In this document: one piece after another, positions 42,709 to 52,313 of the stretch | How positions within the stretch are numbered: the stretch's first letter is position 1 | How the letters are laid out: the number at the start of each line of letters is the position of its first letter | Assembly: GCF_018555685.1 (NCBI RefSeq) | Contig: NZ_JAFLWW010000017.1 | Coordinates: forward strand, 17,328-81,327 | Length of the DNA: 64,000 nucleotides | Direction: 5' to 3' | Origin: Aminobacter anthyllidis | GTDB lineage: Bacteria > Pseudomonadota > Alphaproteobacteria > Rhizobiales > Rhizobiaceae | Made by a program: the position numbers and the translations under genes | The notes under the pieces: model-generated | Seen by the model: the letters and a program-made list of their open reading frames with translations, nothing else | The model's database searches: none | What the model was told of the DNA's origin: nothing

Positions 42709-43319
42709 TGCGTCTCGCCTGGGGGACGGTCGGTGGCCGTCCTCCGGGTGCTGTGGCGCAGCCCGATGAGAAAGACGATCTCGGCCGCGACGACGATGGC
42801 GATGATGCGAAAGCCGATCGTCACCGGGTCGTGGTCGCTGTCGCGCATCAAATAGCCCCCGACCAGGAAAGCGGCATTCCAGATGAAGGCACCGGTCAAG
42901 GTGGCGAGCGCAAAGGGCAGGAACGACAGCCTGAGAACGCCTGCCTCGAGCGCGAGATAGGTCCGCGCCACCGGCACCAGCTGGGCGATCAGAGAGGCAC
43001 GGAAGTTGTTGCGGCGATAGGCCTGCGTCAGCTTCAGATAGGTCGCATGCTTGAGGAAGATGTACTTGCCGAAGCGCTTGACCGCTGCGTCGGCGCGGTC
43101 GGGCCCCAGCCAGTTGCCACCGGTGTACCAGATCATCGATCCCAGGGTCGAGCCGAGCGTGGTCGCGAACATCAGCGCGACAAGCATCTGCACGTCGGGC
43201 GCCGCCGTCATGCCGAGAAACAGCAGCAGCACATGCGACGGCGGGATCGGCGAGATCTTTTCGGTGAAGGCGAGACATGCCGCGCCGAAAAGGCCGAAGC
43301 CCAGGATCGATGGAATCAT
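42699..43319 (-). CDS. DedA/SNARE-associated (VTT-domain) membrane protein
   Basis: 206 residues, inner membrane. VTT-domain marks: FTEKISPIPPSHVLLLFLGM near the N-terminus, GSTLGSMIWYTGGNWLG, and RFGKYIFLKHATYLKLTQAYRRNNFRA with the conserved Arg in VPVARTYLALEAGVLRLSF. DedA-type proteins act in lipid-carrier or phospholipid flipping. It is the second gene of a pair; its ATG overlaps the stop of the methyltransferase by 4 nt. Confidence 0.87.
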   Translation of the reverse strand: MIPSILGFGLFGAACLAFTEKISPIPPSHVLLLFLGMTAAPDVQMLVALMFATTLGSTLGSMIWYTGGNWLGPDRADAAVKRFGKYIFLKHATYLKLTQAYRRNNFRASLIAQLVPVARTYLALEAGVLRLSFLPFALATLTGAFIWNAAFLVGGYLMRDSDHDPVTIGFRIIAIVVAAEIVFLIGLRHSTRRTATDRPPGETHQS

Positions 43320-43915
43320 GCAAAACGCCAGTCGTAACTCTTTGCCGGCTTCATCCTGGTGATCCTGTAGACAGCTGCCGGCGGCAGATTGCGGAAAGTA
43401 TGGCCAACGCGTGTCACTTCGAGATCGAGCCTGTCGAGCAGCGGCTGTTCAATAGGGCAACGGAAGCCATAAGTGAACATATACATCGCTCCGTCGGGCC
43501 TGACATTTGCAAAAACACCTTCAAGGATGGCAAGCGTCTGGCGCGGCGGGATCGCCAGGAACGGCAGGCCGCTGATGGCGGCACCAGCGACCGGACCTTC
43601 GTAGACCGGCCGGTAGCGCAGTTCCGCCGCATCCATTTCAAGCACGCGCGCCCTGGGAAAACGGTGCCTGAGCAGGTGGGCGAAATCGGCGTTGAACTCG
43701 ATCAACGTCACGTCGCTTTCCTTGACGCCGCGGGCCAGCATCGCGCGGGTGAACGGTCCCGTGCCGGCGCCAAGCTCGAGCACAGGCCCGGTGTCGGGAC
43801 CAAGCTCCTGGGTCATCAGTGTCGCGAGGCTGGCGCTGGACGGCGTGATGGAAGCGACCTTGAGTGGCGCCGTGGCCCATGCCCTGAGAAAGGATAAAGC
43901 GTCATGTGCGGCCAT
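43316..43915 (-). CDS. SAM-dependent methyltransferase, phospholipid N-methyltransferase (PmtA)-like
   Basis: 199 residues. Motif I is VLELGAGTGPFTRAML, preceded by LRAWATAPLKVASITPSSASLA, a pattern shared with rhizobial phosphatidylethanolamine N-methyltransferases of the PmtA class. Those enzymes make phosphatidylcholine, and the coupled DedA membrane gene and the choline-kinase-like gene at 47 kb would suit lipid chemistry. True PmtA may lie elsewhere, so this could be a paralogue with another substrate. Divergent from the response-regulator gene. Confidence 0.75.
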   Translation of the reverse strand: MAAHDALSFLRAWATAPLKVASITPSSASLATLMTQELGPDTGPVLELGAGTGPFTRAMLARGVKESDVTLIEFNADFAHLLRHRFPRARVLEMDAAELRYRPVYEGPVAGAAISGLPFLAIPPRQTLAILEGVFANVRPDGAMYMFTYGFRCPIEQPLLDRLDLEVTRVGHTFRNLPPAAVYRITRMKPAKSYDWRFA

Positions 43916-44125
43916 TGCGAACCTCTTTCGAAATCGTCTGCCGGCGAATCGGTCGCCAGTCTTGAACGAAAGCTGTTTGCGGCTGCTGGATTACACAGGC
44001 ATTGCGAGAAAACCTCAGAACCAAGCATTTTGGCGGCCAGGCCCCATTGCCGCCTTTGTTTCGCAATGCTTCTGCAATGTTGAGGGAATAGCCGGGCGGC
44101 ACCGAGGGGCCCTTCGAGGACAGAA

Positions 44126-44800
44126 ATGCGCATTTTGCTTGTGGAAGACGAGCCAGAACTGGCATCGGCTTTGAAAACGGCGTTGCGGCGACATGACATG
44201 GTGGTGGACCACGCGGCTTCGCTTCTGGAGGCTGGGGATTTTGCCGCCAGCGAGAGCTACGACGCGATCCTGCTCGACCGTCAGCTGCCCGACGGCGACG
44301 GCCTGACGCTGGTGCCGAAGATCCGTGCGCGCGGAAACGCGACGCCGGTCCTGGTGCTGACGGCGCGCAGCGACACCTCCGACAAGGTCGACGGGCTCGA
44401 CATGGGCGCCGACGACTATCTGGCCAAGCCGTTCGCCTTCGAGGAACTGCTGGCCCGGCTGCGGGCCCTGCTGCGCCGGCCGGCAAACGTGCAGACGCAG
44501 GTCATCCGCGCCGGCGACCTGGCCTTCGATCTCGGCCATCGCGAGGTTCTGGTCCGAGGCGAGCCGCTGACGCTGCCGCGCCGCGAACTGCTGGTACTGG
44601 AGGCACTGTTGCGCCGGACGGGCCGCATGGTGCAACGTTCGTCACTGATGGAAGCGGTGTTCGGCCTCGACGACGAAATCCAGTCCAATGCGCTCGACAC
44701 GCATGTGTCGCGGCTTCGTCGCAAGCTGGCGGAAGCCGACGCCAAGGTCGAGATCAATGGCGTGCGCGGCGTCGGCTACCTCCTGCGCGAGATTTCATGA
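44126..44800 (+). CDS. OmpR-family response regulator
   Basis: 224 residues. The receiver has MRILLVEDEPELA, phospho-acceptor Asp51 in AILLDRQLPDGDG and Lys101 in DDYLAKPF. A winged-helix DNA-binding domain follows (LTLPRRELLVLEALLRR to VRGVGYLL). It pairs with the histidine kinase gene, with a 4-nt overlap. Target genes cannot be seen. Confidence 0.95.
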   Translation: MRILLVEDEPELASALKTALRRHDMVVDHAASLLEAGDFAASESYDAILLDRQLPDGDGLTLVPKIRARGNATPVLVLTARSDTSDKVDGLDMGADDYLAKPFAFEELLARLRALLRRPANVQTQVIRAGDLAFDLGHREVLVRGEPLTLPRRELLVLEALLRRTGRMVQRSSLMEAVFGLDDEIQSNALDTHVSRLRRKLAEADAKVEINGVRGVGYLLREIS

Positions 44801-46182
44801 CCATTCAGAAGATCATCCGCCTGCTGGGGCGTTTCTTCCGCCCGATCTCGCTGAAATGGCGGCTGGTATGGCGTCTGGTGGTGCTCCAGGTGATCCTGCT
44901 GACGCTGATGATCTTCATCCTGCTCGGCGGCCTGACCATCGCCGGCGTCATTCCCGACAATTACGAAGGGCGCGCCATCGACGTGATCCGCAACACCATC
45001 ACCAAGGATGGCAGCGGCAACCTGATGCTCAAGCAGGGCCCCCTGCTGGCGGAATTGCGCAAGGAAGTTCCCAATCTCTGGTTCATAGCCAAAGATGAGC
45101 ACGGGCATGAACTGTCCGAAGGGACGGTCCCCCCGGAATTCAAGCACATCACCGAAGCGCTCGACTACATCGGCGATGCACGCTTCGTTGCCGAGCCTGG
45201 CGGCAGCCGGACAACCGCCACCGTGCAATGGGCGGAAGACACCGCCGCAGGCAAGGTGCAGATATTCACCGGCGCCCAGGGCGAGTTCCACATCATGGCG
45301 CTGGTGTCGGTTACGCCGGAGCTGTTCCTCGAAATCATCCTCCCGGTCGGCGGCGTGATGGCGGTGGCAACGCTGCTGGTGATCCCGCTTGTGGTGCGCA
45401 GCGCCTTCCGCGGCCTGCGCCAGGCGGCGGTATTGGCCGAGCGGATCGACATCGACGAGCGTGGGGTGCGGCTGCCGGTCGAGCGCATTCCTTCGGAGAT
45501 CGCGCCGCTGGTCAGGGCCGTCAACGGCGCGCTCGACCGCCTCGACAAGGGTTATGAACGGCACAAACGCTTCCTGATCGACGCGGCGCATGAGTTGCGC
45601 ACACCGGTCGCCATCCTCAACACCCGCATCACCTCGCTGCCTCCGACACCCGAACGGGCGCGGCTGCTGCAGGACACGGCGCGGCTATCGACGCTGACCG
45701 ACCAGTTGCTCGACATCCAGCGCCTCGGCCGGCAGGCTCAGCAATTCACCCGCTTCGACCTCGTGGCGGTGGCGCGAGGGGTCGTCGTCGACCTGGCGCC
45801 GATGGCCTTTGCCGCCGGCTACGAGATGTCGTTCGAGCCGGCACGCGGCGAGCTGTTCGCCAATGGCGACCGGACGGCAGTCGAGCGCGCCATCACCAAT
45901 CTGGTGCAGAACGCCATCGAACATGGCGGCAATGCGGGCAGGATCACGATCGCGGTGAACAGCCCGGCCACGATCGAGGTTTCGGACGAAGGCGACGGCG
46001 TACCGGCGGCGGAGCGGGAAAAGATCTTCGAGCCGTTCTACCGGCTGCGCCCGCGTGGCCACGGCGCCGGCCTCGGGCTCAACCTCGTGCACGAGATCAT
46101 GCAGATCCATGGCGGCCGCATCGAGCTCGCCGGCAGCGACAGGAAGGGCGCCTGCTTCAGGCTGGTCTTCGCCCAGGCCTGA
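44797..46182 (+). CDS. Sensor histidine kinase
   Basis: 461 residues, inner membrane. Two transmembrane segments (about 26-48 and 178-200) enclose a periplasmic sensor of about 130 residues of no recognised type, then a HAMP-like linker. The phosphorylated His265 is in DAAHELRTPVAIL. The ATPase domain shows NLVQNAIEHGG (N box), VSDEGDGVP (G1), FEPFYRLRPRGHGAGLGLNLV. Cotranslated with the OmpR-type regulator. Signal unknown. Confidence 0.94.
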   Translation: MTIQKIIRLLGRFFRPISLKWRLVWRLVVLQVILLTLMIFILLGGLTIAGVIPDNYEGRAIDVIRNTITKDGSGNLMLKQGPLLAELRKEVPNLWFIAKDEHGHELSEGTVPPEFKHITEALDYIGDARFVAEPGGSRTTATVQWAEDTAAGKVQIFTGAQGEFHIMALVSVTPELFLEIILPVGGVMAVATLLVIPLVVRSAFRGLRQAAVLAERIDIDERGVRLPVERIPSEIAPLVRAVNGALDRLDKGYERHKRFLIDAAHELRTPVAILNTRITSLPPTPERARLLQDTARLSTLTDQLLDIQRLGRQAQQFTRFDLVAVARGVVVDLAPMAFAAGYEMSFEPARGELFANGDRTAVERAITNLVQNAIEHGGNAGRITIAVNSPATIEVSDEGDGVPAAEREKIFEPFYRLRPRGHGAGLGLNLVHEIMQIHGGRIELAGSDRKGACFRLVFAQA

Positions 46183-46191
46183 GGCCTTGGT

Positions 46192-46956
46192 TCAACGCCC
46201 CGCGATGGTGAGTTCAGCCCCGGCGTCTGCAAGCGCCTGGGCAAGATCTTCGGACGGCTGCTTGTCGGTGACCAATTCGGTGAAGCCCTGGAAGCCGCAG
46301 ACCTGGACCAGGCCCTTGCGGCCGAACTTTGTGTGGTCGGTGACGACGACCGAGCGCTGCCCGCGCGCCAGCACGACACGGGCGAACTCGGCTTCCTCGA
46401 GATTGTAGTCCATGACGCCATTCTCGGCGTCGACAGCGCCGGCCGAGATCACCGCATGGGTGACGGCGAAGCGGCTGACGAACTCGATCGCCGAAACGCC
46501 GAAGGCAGCACCGCTGTCGCTACGCAGCTCGCCGCCGGCCATGTAGACCTTGTTGCCGTTGACGGTCGCCAGCGTGCGGGCGATGTCGGACGAATTGGTC
46601 ACCACCGTCAGGCGGCGATGGCCGAGCAGTTCCCGGGCAAGGTAGCTGGTGGTGGTGCCGGTATCGAGCATGACCGACTCGCCGTCATGGATGGTGGCGG
46701 CGACAGTCTTGGCGATGGCACGCTTGGCGTCGGCATTGTCACGCATGCGCCGCTCGAAGGGCGCCTCGCCCACCACCGACGGCAAGCCGATGGCGCCGTG
46801 CATCTTGAGGATCGAGCCGTTGTCGGCGAGCGGCTTGACGTCGCGCCGCACGGTTTCCAGCGAAACGCCGAGCTTTTCTGCGAGGTCGGCGATGGTGATC
46901 GTGCCGTCGTCCTCGAGAAGGCGCAGGATTTCGCTGTGGCGCTTGGAGTGGTTCAT
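46192..46956 (-). CDS. DeoR/GlpR-family transcriptional regulator
   Basis: 254 residues. HTH at the N-terminus: RHSEILRLLEDDGTITIADLAEKLGVSLETVRRDVKPL, then the sugar-phosphate-sensing DeoRC domain with LDTGTTTSYLARELLGHRRLTVVTNSSDIA and VVVTDHTKFGRKG. The start at 46956 (MNHSKRHSEIL) fits family length; an in-frame reading from 47133 adds 59 basic residues over the promoter. Divergent from the choline-kinase-like gene at 47167, which it may control. Confidence 0.9.
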   Translation of the reverse strand: MNHSKRHSEILRLLEDDGTITIADLAEKLGVSLETVRRDVKPLADNGSILKMHGAIGLPSVVGEAPFERRMRDNADAKRAIAKTVAATIHDGESVMLDTGTTTSYLARELLGHRRLTVVTNSSDIARTLATVNGNKVYMAGGELRSDSGAAFGVSAIEFVSRFAVTHAVISAGAVDAENGVMDYNLEEAEFARVVLARGQRSVVVTDHTKFGRKGLVQVCGFQGFTELVTDKQPSEDLAQALADAGAELTIAGR

Positions 46957-47166
46957 CAGGCTGTCCCGCTCGATCGACCGGCTTGGCCGTTTCTGAGATT
47001 TCTTCTGACTGACTTTATCGCATTTGCATCCATCATCAACAGATACGGTCAAAAGAGCAGATAAAACCACAGATTCGGATTGACACCGCCGCTTCCGCCG
47101 CGTGAGACTGCCCACCAAGAACACAAGGCGCAAGGGGAAGCGCCTGACACGGCACGGAGGGGCTGG

Positions 47167-48051
47167 ATGTCGAAGAGCGAAGACCGCATTCGCGCCCTGC
47201 CCTTGTGGAACGGGCAGCTGACCATTTCGCCGCTAAAGGGCGGCATCAGCAACGAGAGCTGGCTGGTCGAGGACGGCAACGGCCGCCACGTCGTGCGCTT
47301 CGGCAAGGACTTTCCGTTCCACCACGTCTTCCGCGACCGCGAGGTGATGGTGGCCAGGGCGGCCTTCGAGGCGGGCTTCGCCCCGGAACTGCAATATGCC
47401 GAGCCAGGGGTGATGGTAACCAAATTCCTCGGTGCCAAGACCTACGGCGGCGGCGACGTGCGGGCCAATGCCGCCCGCATCGCCCGGCTCGTCCGCCGCT
47501 TCCACGACGAGATGCCCCGACACGTGTCGGGACCCGGCTTCATGTTCTGGGCATTCCACGTCATTCGCGACTATGCCCGCACGCTGGCCACCGGCAACAG
47601 CCGCATGGCAGCCGAATTGCCGCGCTACCTGGCGCTGGCGGAAGCGCTCGAAAGGGCCCAGGCGCCGCTGCCGATCATCTTCAGCCACAACGATCTTCTG
47701 CCGGCCAACTTCCTCGACGACGGCGCAAGGCTCTGGCTCATCGACTTCGAATATGCCGGCTTTTCGACCGCGATGTTCGATCTTGCCGGAACCGCCTCGA
47801 ATGCCGGCATGACGACGGAGGAGTCGGACGAACTGCTGACCGTCTATTTCGGCGGCAGGCCCGACCAGGCGATCCGCCGCTCGCATGCCGCCATGCAATG
47901 CGCCTCGCTGTTGCGCGAGGCGATGTGGAGCATGGTGTCGGAGCTGCATCTCACGGCACCGGGCGTCGACTATGTCGCCTACACCGCCGAAAACCTCGAC
48001 AAGCTCGAGGCGGCGCTTGAAATCTATCAGAAGCATTACGGGAAACTGTAG
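47167..48051 (+). CDS. Choline-kinase-like phosphotransferase (LicA/APH family)
   Basis: 294 residues. The kinase fold is clear: GGISNESWLVEDGNGRHVVRFG (ATP loop), the catalytic FSHNDLLPANFLDDG (Brenner motif HxDxxxxN) and IDFEYAGFSTAMFDLAG (metal-binding Asp). Similar to choline and ethanolamine kinases. GGAGG 6 nt before the ATG at 47167. It precedes the dimethylglycine-dehydrogenase-like gene by 2 nt and is surely cotranscribed with it, which supports a choline or betaine theme. Confidence 0.85.
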   Translation: MSKSEDRIRALPLWNGQLTISPLKGGISNESWLVEDGNGRHVVRFGKDFPFHHVFRDREVMVARAAFEAGFAPELQYAEPGVMVTKFLGAKTYGGGDVRANAARIARLVRRFHDEMPRHVSGPGFMFWAFHVIRDYARTLATGNSRMAAELPRYLALAEALERAQAPLPIIFSHNDLLPANFLDDGARLWLIDFEYAGFSTAMFDLAGTASNAGMTTEESDELLTVYFGGRPDQAIRRSHAAMQCASLLREAMWSMVSELHLTAPGVDYVAYTAENLDKLEAALEIYQKHYGKL

Positions 48052-48053
48052 CC

Positions 48054-50495
48054 ATGGCACTCCCCTCGCATGCCCAGATCATCGTCATCGGTGGTGGCAT
48101 CATCGGCTGCTCGACGGCCTATCACCTTGCCCGCGACCACAAGACAGATGTGATCCTGCTCGAACAGGGCAAGCTGACGTCGGGCTCGACCTGGCATGCC
48201 GCCGGCCTTGTCGGCCAGTTGCGCTCGTCCGCCTCGATCACCCGCGTGCTCAAATATTCGGTCGAGCTCTACAAGGGGCTTGAGGCCGAGACCGGACTTG
48301 CCACCGGCTGGAAGATGACCGGTTGCCTCAGGCTCGCCACCAACCAAGACCGCTGGACCGAATACAAGCGGCTGGCAACGACGGCCAAAAGCTTCGGCAT
48401 GGACATGCAGCTGGTGTCGCCGGAAGAGGTCAAGCGCATGTGGCCGCTGATGGAGACCTCGGACCTCGTCGGCGCCTCATGGCTGCCGACGGACGGCCAG
48501 GCAAGCCCGTCCGACATCACCCAGTCCTTGGCCAAGGGCGCCCGCATGCATGGCGCCAGGCTGTTCGAGAACGTGCGCGTGACCGGCTTCGAGATGAAGG
48601 ACGGCCGCATCCTGAAGGTGAAGACCGACCACGGCGACATCGCCTGCGACAAGGTGGTGAACTGCGCCGGCCAATGGGCGCGCCAGGTCGGCGCGATGGC
48701 CGGCATCAACGTGCCGCTGCAGCCGGTGAAACACCAGTACATCATCACCGAGAAGCTGCCCGGGCTCGCCACCGACGCACCGACCATCCGCGACCCCGAC
48801 CGACGCACCTATTTCAAGGAAGAGGTCGGCGGGCTTGTCATGGGCGGCTATGAGCCCAACCCGCAGGGCTGGACGACTGGCGACGTACCCAACGACTGGG
48901 AGTTCCGCCTGTTCGACGACGACTACGATCATTTCGAGCAGCACATGGTGCAGGCGATCGAGCGTGTGCCAGGCCTGGCCGATGTCGGCGTCAAGCAGAT
49001 GATCAACGGCCCCGAAAGTTTTACGCCAGACGGCAACTTCATCCTGGGCGCGGCACCCGAATGCGCGAACATGTTCGTCGGCGCCGGCTTCAACGCCTTC
49101 GGCATCGCCTCGGGTGGCGGCGCTGGCTGGGTGCTGGCGCAATGGGTCGTCGATGGGGAGGCGCCGCTGGACCTCTGGGTGGTCGACATCAGGCGCTTCT
49201 CGGGCCTGCACCGCGACCGGCAATGGGTGTCCGACCGCACACTCGAAGCCTATGGCAAGCATTACACCATCGGCTATCCGCACGAGGAATACGCCAGCGG
49301 GCGGCCCTACATCGTCTCGCCGCTCTATGAACGGCTGAAGAAACACGGTGCGGTGTTCGGCTCCAAGCTTGGCTGGGAGCGCCCCAACTGGTTCGCACCT
49401 GAAGGCATGGAGGCAAAAGACGTCTACGCCATGGGCCGGCAGAACTGGTTTGAGCCGGTCGGCGACGAGCATGCCCATGTGCGCCAGGCGGTCGGCGTGT
49501 TCGACCAGTCGTCCTTCGCCAAATACGAGATGACGGGCAAGGATGCGCAGAAGGCGCTCGACTACATCTGCGCCAATGACGTCTCGAAACCTGCCGGTCG
49601 GCTGACCTACACGCAGTTGCTCAACACGCGCGGCGGCATCGAGGCAGACCTGACCGTGGCGCGGCTGGCCGACGACAAATTCTACATCGTCACCGGCACG
49701 GGCTTCCGCACCCACGACCTTGCCTGGATCAGCGACCACGTCCCGGCAAGCCTGGACGCGAAGTTGGTGGATGTGACCGAGCAGTTCGGCACGCTGTCGC
49801 TGATGGGGCCGAACGCACGCAAGGTGCTGGAAGCCGTCACCGATGCGGATGTCTCCAATGCTGCCTTCCCCTTTGGTCATGTGCGCGAAATCGCCATCGC
49901 CGGCGCCACCGTGAGGGCACTGAGGGTGACCTATGTCGGCGAACTCGGCTGGGAATTGCATGTGCCAATCGGTGCCACCGGCGAGGTGTTCGACGCGCTG
50001 ATGGCGGCAGGCAAGCCCCACGACATCCGCCCCATTGGCTACCGCGCGCTGGAATCGCTGCGCCTTGAAAAAGGCTACCGCGCCTGGGGCTCCGACATCA
50101 CCCCCAACGACACGCCGTTCGAGGCCGGCCTCGGCTGGGCGGTGAAGCTCAGGAAGGACACTGATTTCCTCGGCCGCAAGGCGCTGGAGAAGGCCGGCAA
50201 CGCAGCGCTGACCAAGCGGCTCGCCGGCTTCACCGTCGACGACAAGGATGTCGTGCTTGTCGGCCGCGAGACGATCCTGCGCGACGGCCAGCCGGTCGGC
50301 TATCTCACCAGCGGCGGCTATGGCTACACGGTCGGCAAGAACATCGGCTTCGGCTATGTCCGCAATGCCGGCGGCGTCGACGACGCCTTCCTGACCAGCG
50401 GCAGCTACGAACTGGTGGTGGCGATGGAGCGCGTGCCGGCAACGATCCATCTCGAGCCATTGTTCGATCCGGCTGCAGCGAGGGTGAAGGCATAG
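48054..50495 (+). CDS. Dimethylglycine/sarcosine dehydrogenase-like protein (FAD oxidoreductase with GcvT domains)
   Basis: 813 residues. The N-terminal FAD-binding DAO domain has IIVIGGGIIGCSTAYHLA (13-18 core) and SGSTWHAAGL, whose His48 matches the position of the covalent FAD histidine in mammalian dimethylglycine dehydrogenase. A linker domain (FAO_M, about 380-435) and C-terminal GCV_T (about 440-700) plus GCV_T_C domains follow. Such enzymes oxidise N-methyl groups and pass the formaldehyde unit to tetrahydrofolate. The substrate could be dimethylglycine, sarcosine or another methylated amine. Operon with the kinase gene. Confidence 0.9.
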   Translation: MALPSHAQIIVIGGGIIGCSTAYHLARDHKTDVILLEQGKLTSGSTWHAAGLVGQLRSSASITRVLKYSVELYKGLEAETGLATGWKMTGCLRLATNQDRWTEYKRLATTAKSFGMDMQLVSPEEVKRMWPLMETSDLVGASWLPTDGQASPSDITQSLAKGARMHGARLFENVRVTGFEMKDGRILKVKTDHGDIACDKVVNCAGQWARQVGAMAGINVPLQPVKHQYIITEKLPGLATDAPTIRDPDRRTYFKEEVGGLVMGGYEPNPQGWTTGDVPNDWEFRLFDDDYDHFEQHMVQAIERVPGLADVGVKQMINGPESFTPDGNFILGAAPECANMFVGAGFNAFGIASGGGAGWVLAQWVVDGEAPLDLWVVDIRRFSGLHRDRQWVSDRTLEAYGKHYTIGYPHEEYASGRPYIVSPLYERLKKHGAVFGSKLGWERPNWFAPEGMEAKDVYAMGRQNWFEPVGDEHAHVRQAVGVFDQSSFAKYEMTGKDAQKALDYICANDVSKPAGRLTYTQLLNTRGGIEADLTVARLADDKFYIVTGTGFRTHDLAWISDHVPASLDAKLVDVTEQFGTLSLMGPNARKVLEAVTDADVSNAAFPFGHVREIAIAGATVRALRVTYVGELGWELHVPIGATGEVFDALMAAGKPHDIRPIGYRALESLRLEKGYRAWGSDITPNDTPFEAGLGWAVKLRKDTDFLGRKALEKAGNAALTKRLAGFTVDDKDVVLVGRETILRDGQPVGYLTSGGYGYTVGKNIGFGYVRNAGGVDDAFLTSGSYELVVAMERVPATIHLEPLFDPAAARVKA

Positions 50496-50642
50496 CGCAG
50501 GCCGACAGAACCGGGTTCGAGTGTCCGGACGGACGGCGCGCGGTCTCAAAGCACGCCGTGCTGCCGAAGCCTTTGCTCGCCAAAAAGCCATGATCTGCCT
50601 TATCAAGGCTCGCAAGCACGGGCTCGAGACAAGGACGACATC

Positions 50643-51125
50643 ATGGCGCGACTGACAGGCACGGTAATGCGGGCGACCGCCCTTGGGTCCCTGCTGTTCC
50701 TGGCCGCCTGCCAGACCGGCTCCAACATCGCCGGCGATGGTGCAGGCGCGTCGGCTACCGGCGTCACCTACCTGCAGACCATCCGCTCCGAGCACGGACT
50801 GCCACCGCTCAGCCCTGACTCGACGCTGGAGCGCGCAGCACTCCAGCAGGCCGCCTACATGGCGCGCAGCGGCAAGATGGAGCACACAACCAGCTGGGGC
50901 AAGGATTTCGCTGCGCGCATGAAGGATGGCGGCGTTGCGGGTGCGGCAGCCGAAAACATCGCCCATGGCGGCATGGAGCCGGCCAAGCTGTTTTCGATGT
51001 GGATGAATTCCACCGGCCACCGGCGCAACATGCTCGACCCGCGCTTCGGCAAATTCGGCCTCGCCTATGTGCGCGAGAGCAAGGGCAGCGACAAGCGCTA
51101 CTGGGCACTGGTGCTGGGGCGGTAG
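50643..51125 (+). CDS. CAP-domain (SCP/YkwD-like) lipoprotein
   Basis: 160 residues. A lipoprotein signal ends in LFLAAC with the lipidated Cys23. The CAP domain has YLQTIRSEHGLPPL, an early HTT (MEHTTSWGKDF), AAENIAHGG and WMNSTGHRRNMLDPRFGKFGLAYV, covering the conserved His/Glu sites. Bacterial members are envelope proteins of mostly unknown role. 147 nt after the dehydrogenase gene, followed by a composite repeat. Confidence 0.88.
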   Translation: MARLTGTVMRATALGSLLFLAACQTGSNIAGDGAGASATGVTYLQTIRSEHGLPPLSPDSTLERAALQQAAYMARSGKMEHTTSWGKDFAARMKDGGVAGAAAENIAHGGMEPAKLFSMWMNSTGHRRNMLDPRFGKFGLAYVRESKGSDKRYWALVLGR

Positions 51126-51148
51126 GTAGCGACTTCGGACTTAACTTG

Positions 51149-51264
51149 CCCCTCACCCTTACCCTCTCCCCGTAAACGGGGCGAGGGGGACGTCAGCGTC
51201 AGCATTGCGGCAGCGTCCCTTCTCCCGTCATTCACGGGGAGAAGGTGCCGGCAGGCGGATGAGC
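51149..51264. repeat. Composite inverted repeat, type C (copy 2)
   Basis: Left part CCCCTCACCCTTACCCTCTC with CCCCGTAAACGGGGCGAGGG, and right part TTCTCCCGTCATTCACGGGG then AAGGTGCCGGCAGGCGGATG. The same words as the copy at 13.4 kb. It separates the convergent CAP and DMT-exporter genes (152 nt). Confidence 0.8.
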
Positions 51265-51276
51265 GCGGAGCCGTCC

Positions 51277-52197
51277 TCAGTGCACGCTGGTCGGCACCGT
51301 CTCGGGCTCGGCCTTGTCGACCACCTTCTGGCGGTGGAAGATGAACAGGCCGGCAATGACGATGATCGCCGAGCCGATCAGGATCTGCGCATCCGGGTAG
51401 TCGCCGAAGAAGGCGATGCCCATGACCACGGCCCAGATCAGCAGCGTGTATTGCAGCGGCGCAAGCACCGAAGCGGGTGCGAGCTTGAGTGCCCGGGTGA
51501 TCAGCAGATGCGCCGCGCAGGCGACGACGCCGAGCAAGAGCATGGCCGACCAGTCGATGGCGTTTGCCGGCTGCCAGTCGGAGGCGGCGAGGATGCCACC
51601 CATGATCAATGCGCCCACCGTTTGCCAGGTCACAAGCGTCGTGTCGTTGGTGGCGCGCAGCTTGCGGCTGAGGATCAGGCTGATGGCGAATGACATGCTG
51701 CCGACGACGGCAAAGAGCGACGGCCAGGACAACGAGGCCGTCGATGGGCGCAGCGCGATGACCACGCCGCAGAAGCCGATCACGATGGCGAGCCAGCGGC
51801 GCCAGCCAACCTTTTCGCCGAGGAAGAAGTGCGAAAGCGCCGCTATGTAGATCGGGCCGGCCATATAGAAGGTCATGACGTCGGCCAGCGGCAGATAGGC
51901 GACGGCGGCATAGAAAAAGGCGGTGTCGGCGGTTGCGAGCACGACGCGCAACACCTGCAAGCCGGGACGCTCGACATTGGTCAAAGGACCGAGCCCCTGC
52001 CTGACGATCATCGGGCCAAGGATGATGAAGGCTCCGATCGAGCGAATGAACAGCACCTGGCCGACCGAGAAGCTCTCGACCAGCCATTTGCCCATGGCAT
52101 CGTTGAGCGCGAACATGAAGTCGCCGAGCAACATGAGCAAGATGCCCGCAAGAACCATGTTGTTCTTCGGGAGGGCTAGGGCTTGTCGAAAAGTCAT
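51277..52197 (-). CDS. DMT-family (EamA) transporter
   Basis: 306 residues, about ten hydrophobic helices in two EamA repeats (about 15-145 and 160-290). ALNDAMGKWLVESFSVGQVLFIRS and YFYAAVAYLPLADVMTFYMAGPIYIA-like text (FFYAAVAYLPLADVMTFY) mark the family. Exporter of metabolites or amino acids, substrate unknown. The start at 52197 (MTFRQALALPKNN) has GCGGA 8 nt upstream; an earlier in-frame start at 52230 is less likely. Convergent with the CAP gene. Confidence 0.87.
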   Translation of the reverse strand: MTFRQALALPKNNMVLAGILLMLLGDFMFALNDAMGKWLVESFSVGQVLFIRSIGAFIILGPMIVRQGLGPLTNVERPGLQVLRVVLATADTAFFYAAVAYLPLADVMTFYMAGPIYIAALSHFFLGEKVGWRRWLAIVIGFCGVVIALRPSTASLSWPSLFAVVGSMSFAISLILSRKLRATNDTTLVTWQTVGALIMGGILAASDWQPANAIDWSAMLLLGVVACAAHLLITRALKLAPASVLAPLQYTLLIWAVVMGIAFFGDYPDAQILIGSAIIVIAGLFIFHRQKVVDKAEPETVPTSVH

Positions 52198-52313
52198 GGT
52201 GCCATCCGCCGGGCAACGGGCCCGGATCACGGCTATCTATGCGGTTGAAACGTCGATGGCGAGAGCAATCTGGCCTGGACCAGGCGTTGCCCTGTCGCAG
52301 CGCCACTGACCTG

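Noticed and set aside
48477..51020. 847-residue open frame opposite the dimethylglycine-dehydrogenase-like gene
   Set aside because: Antisense shadow; covers two real genes and an intergenic gap.
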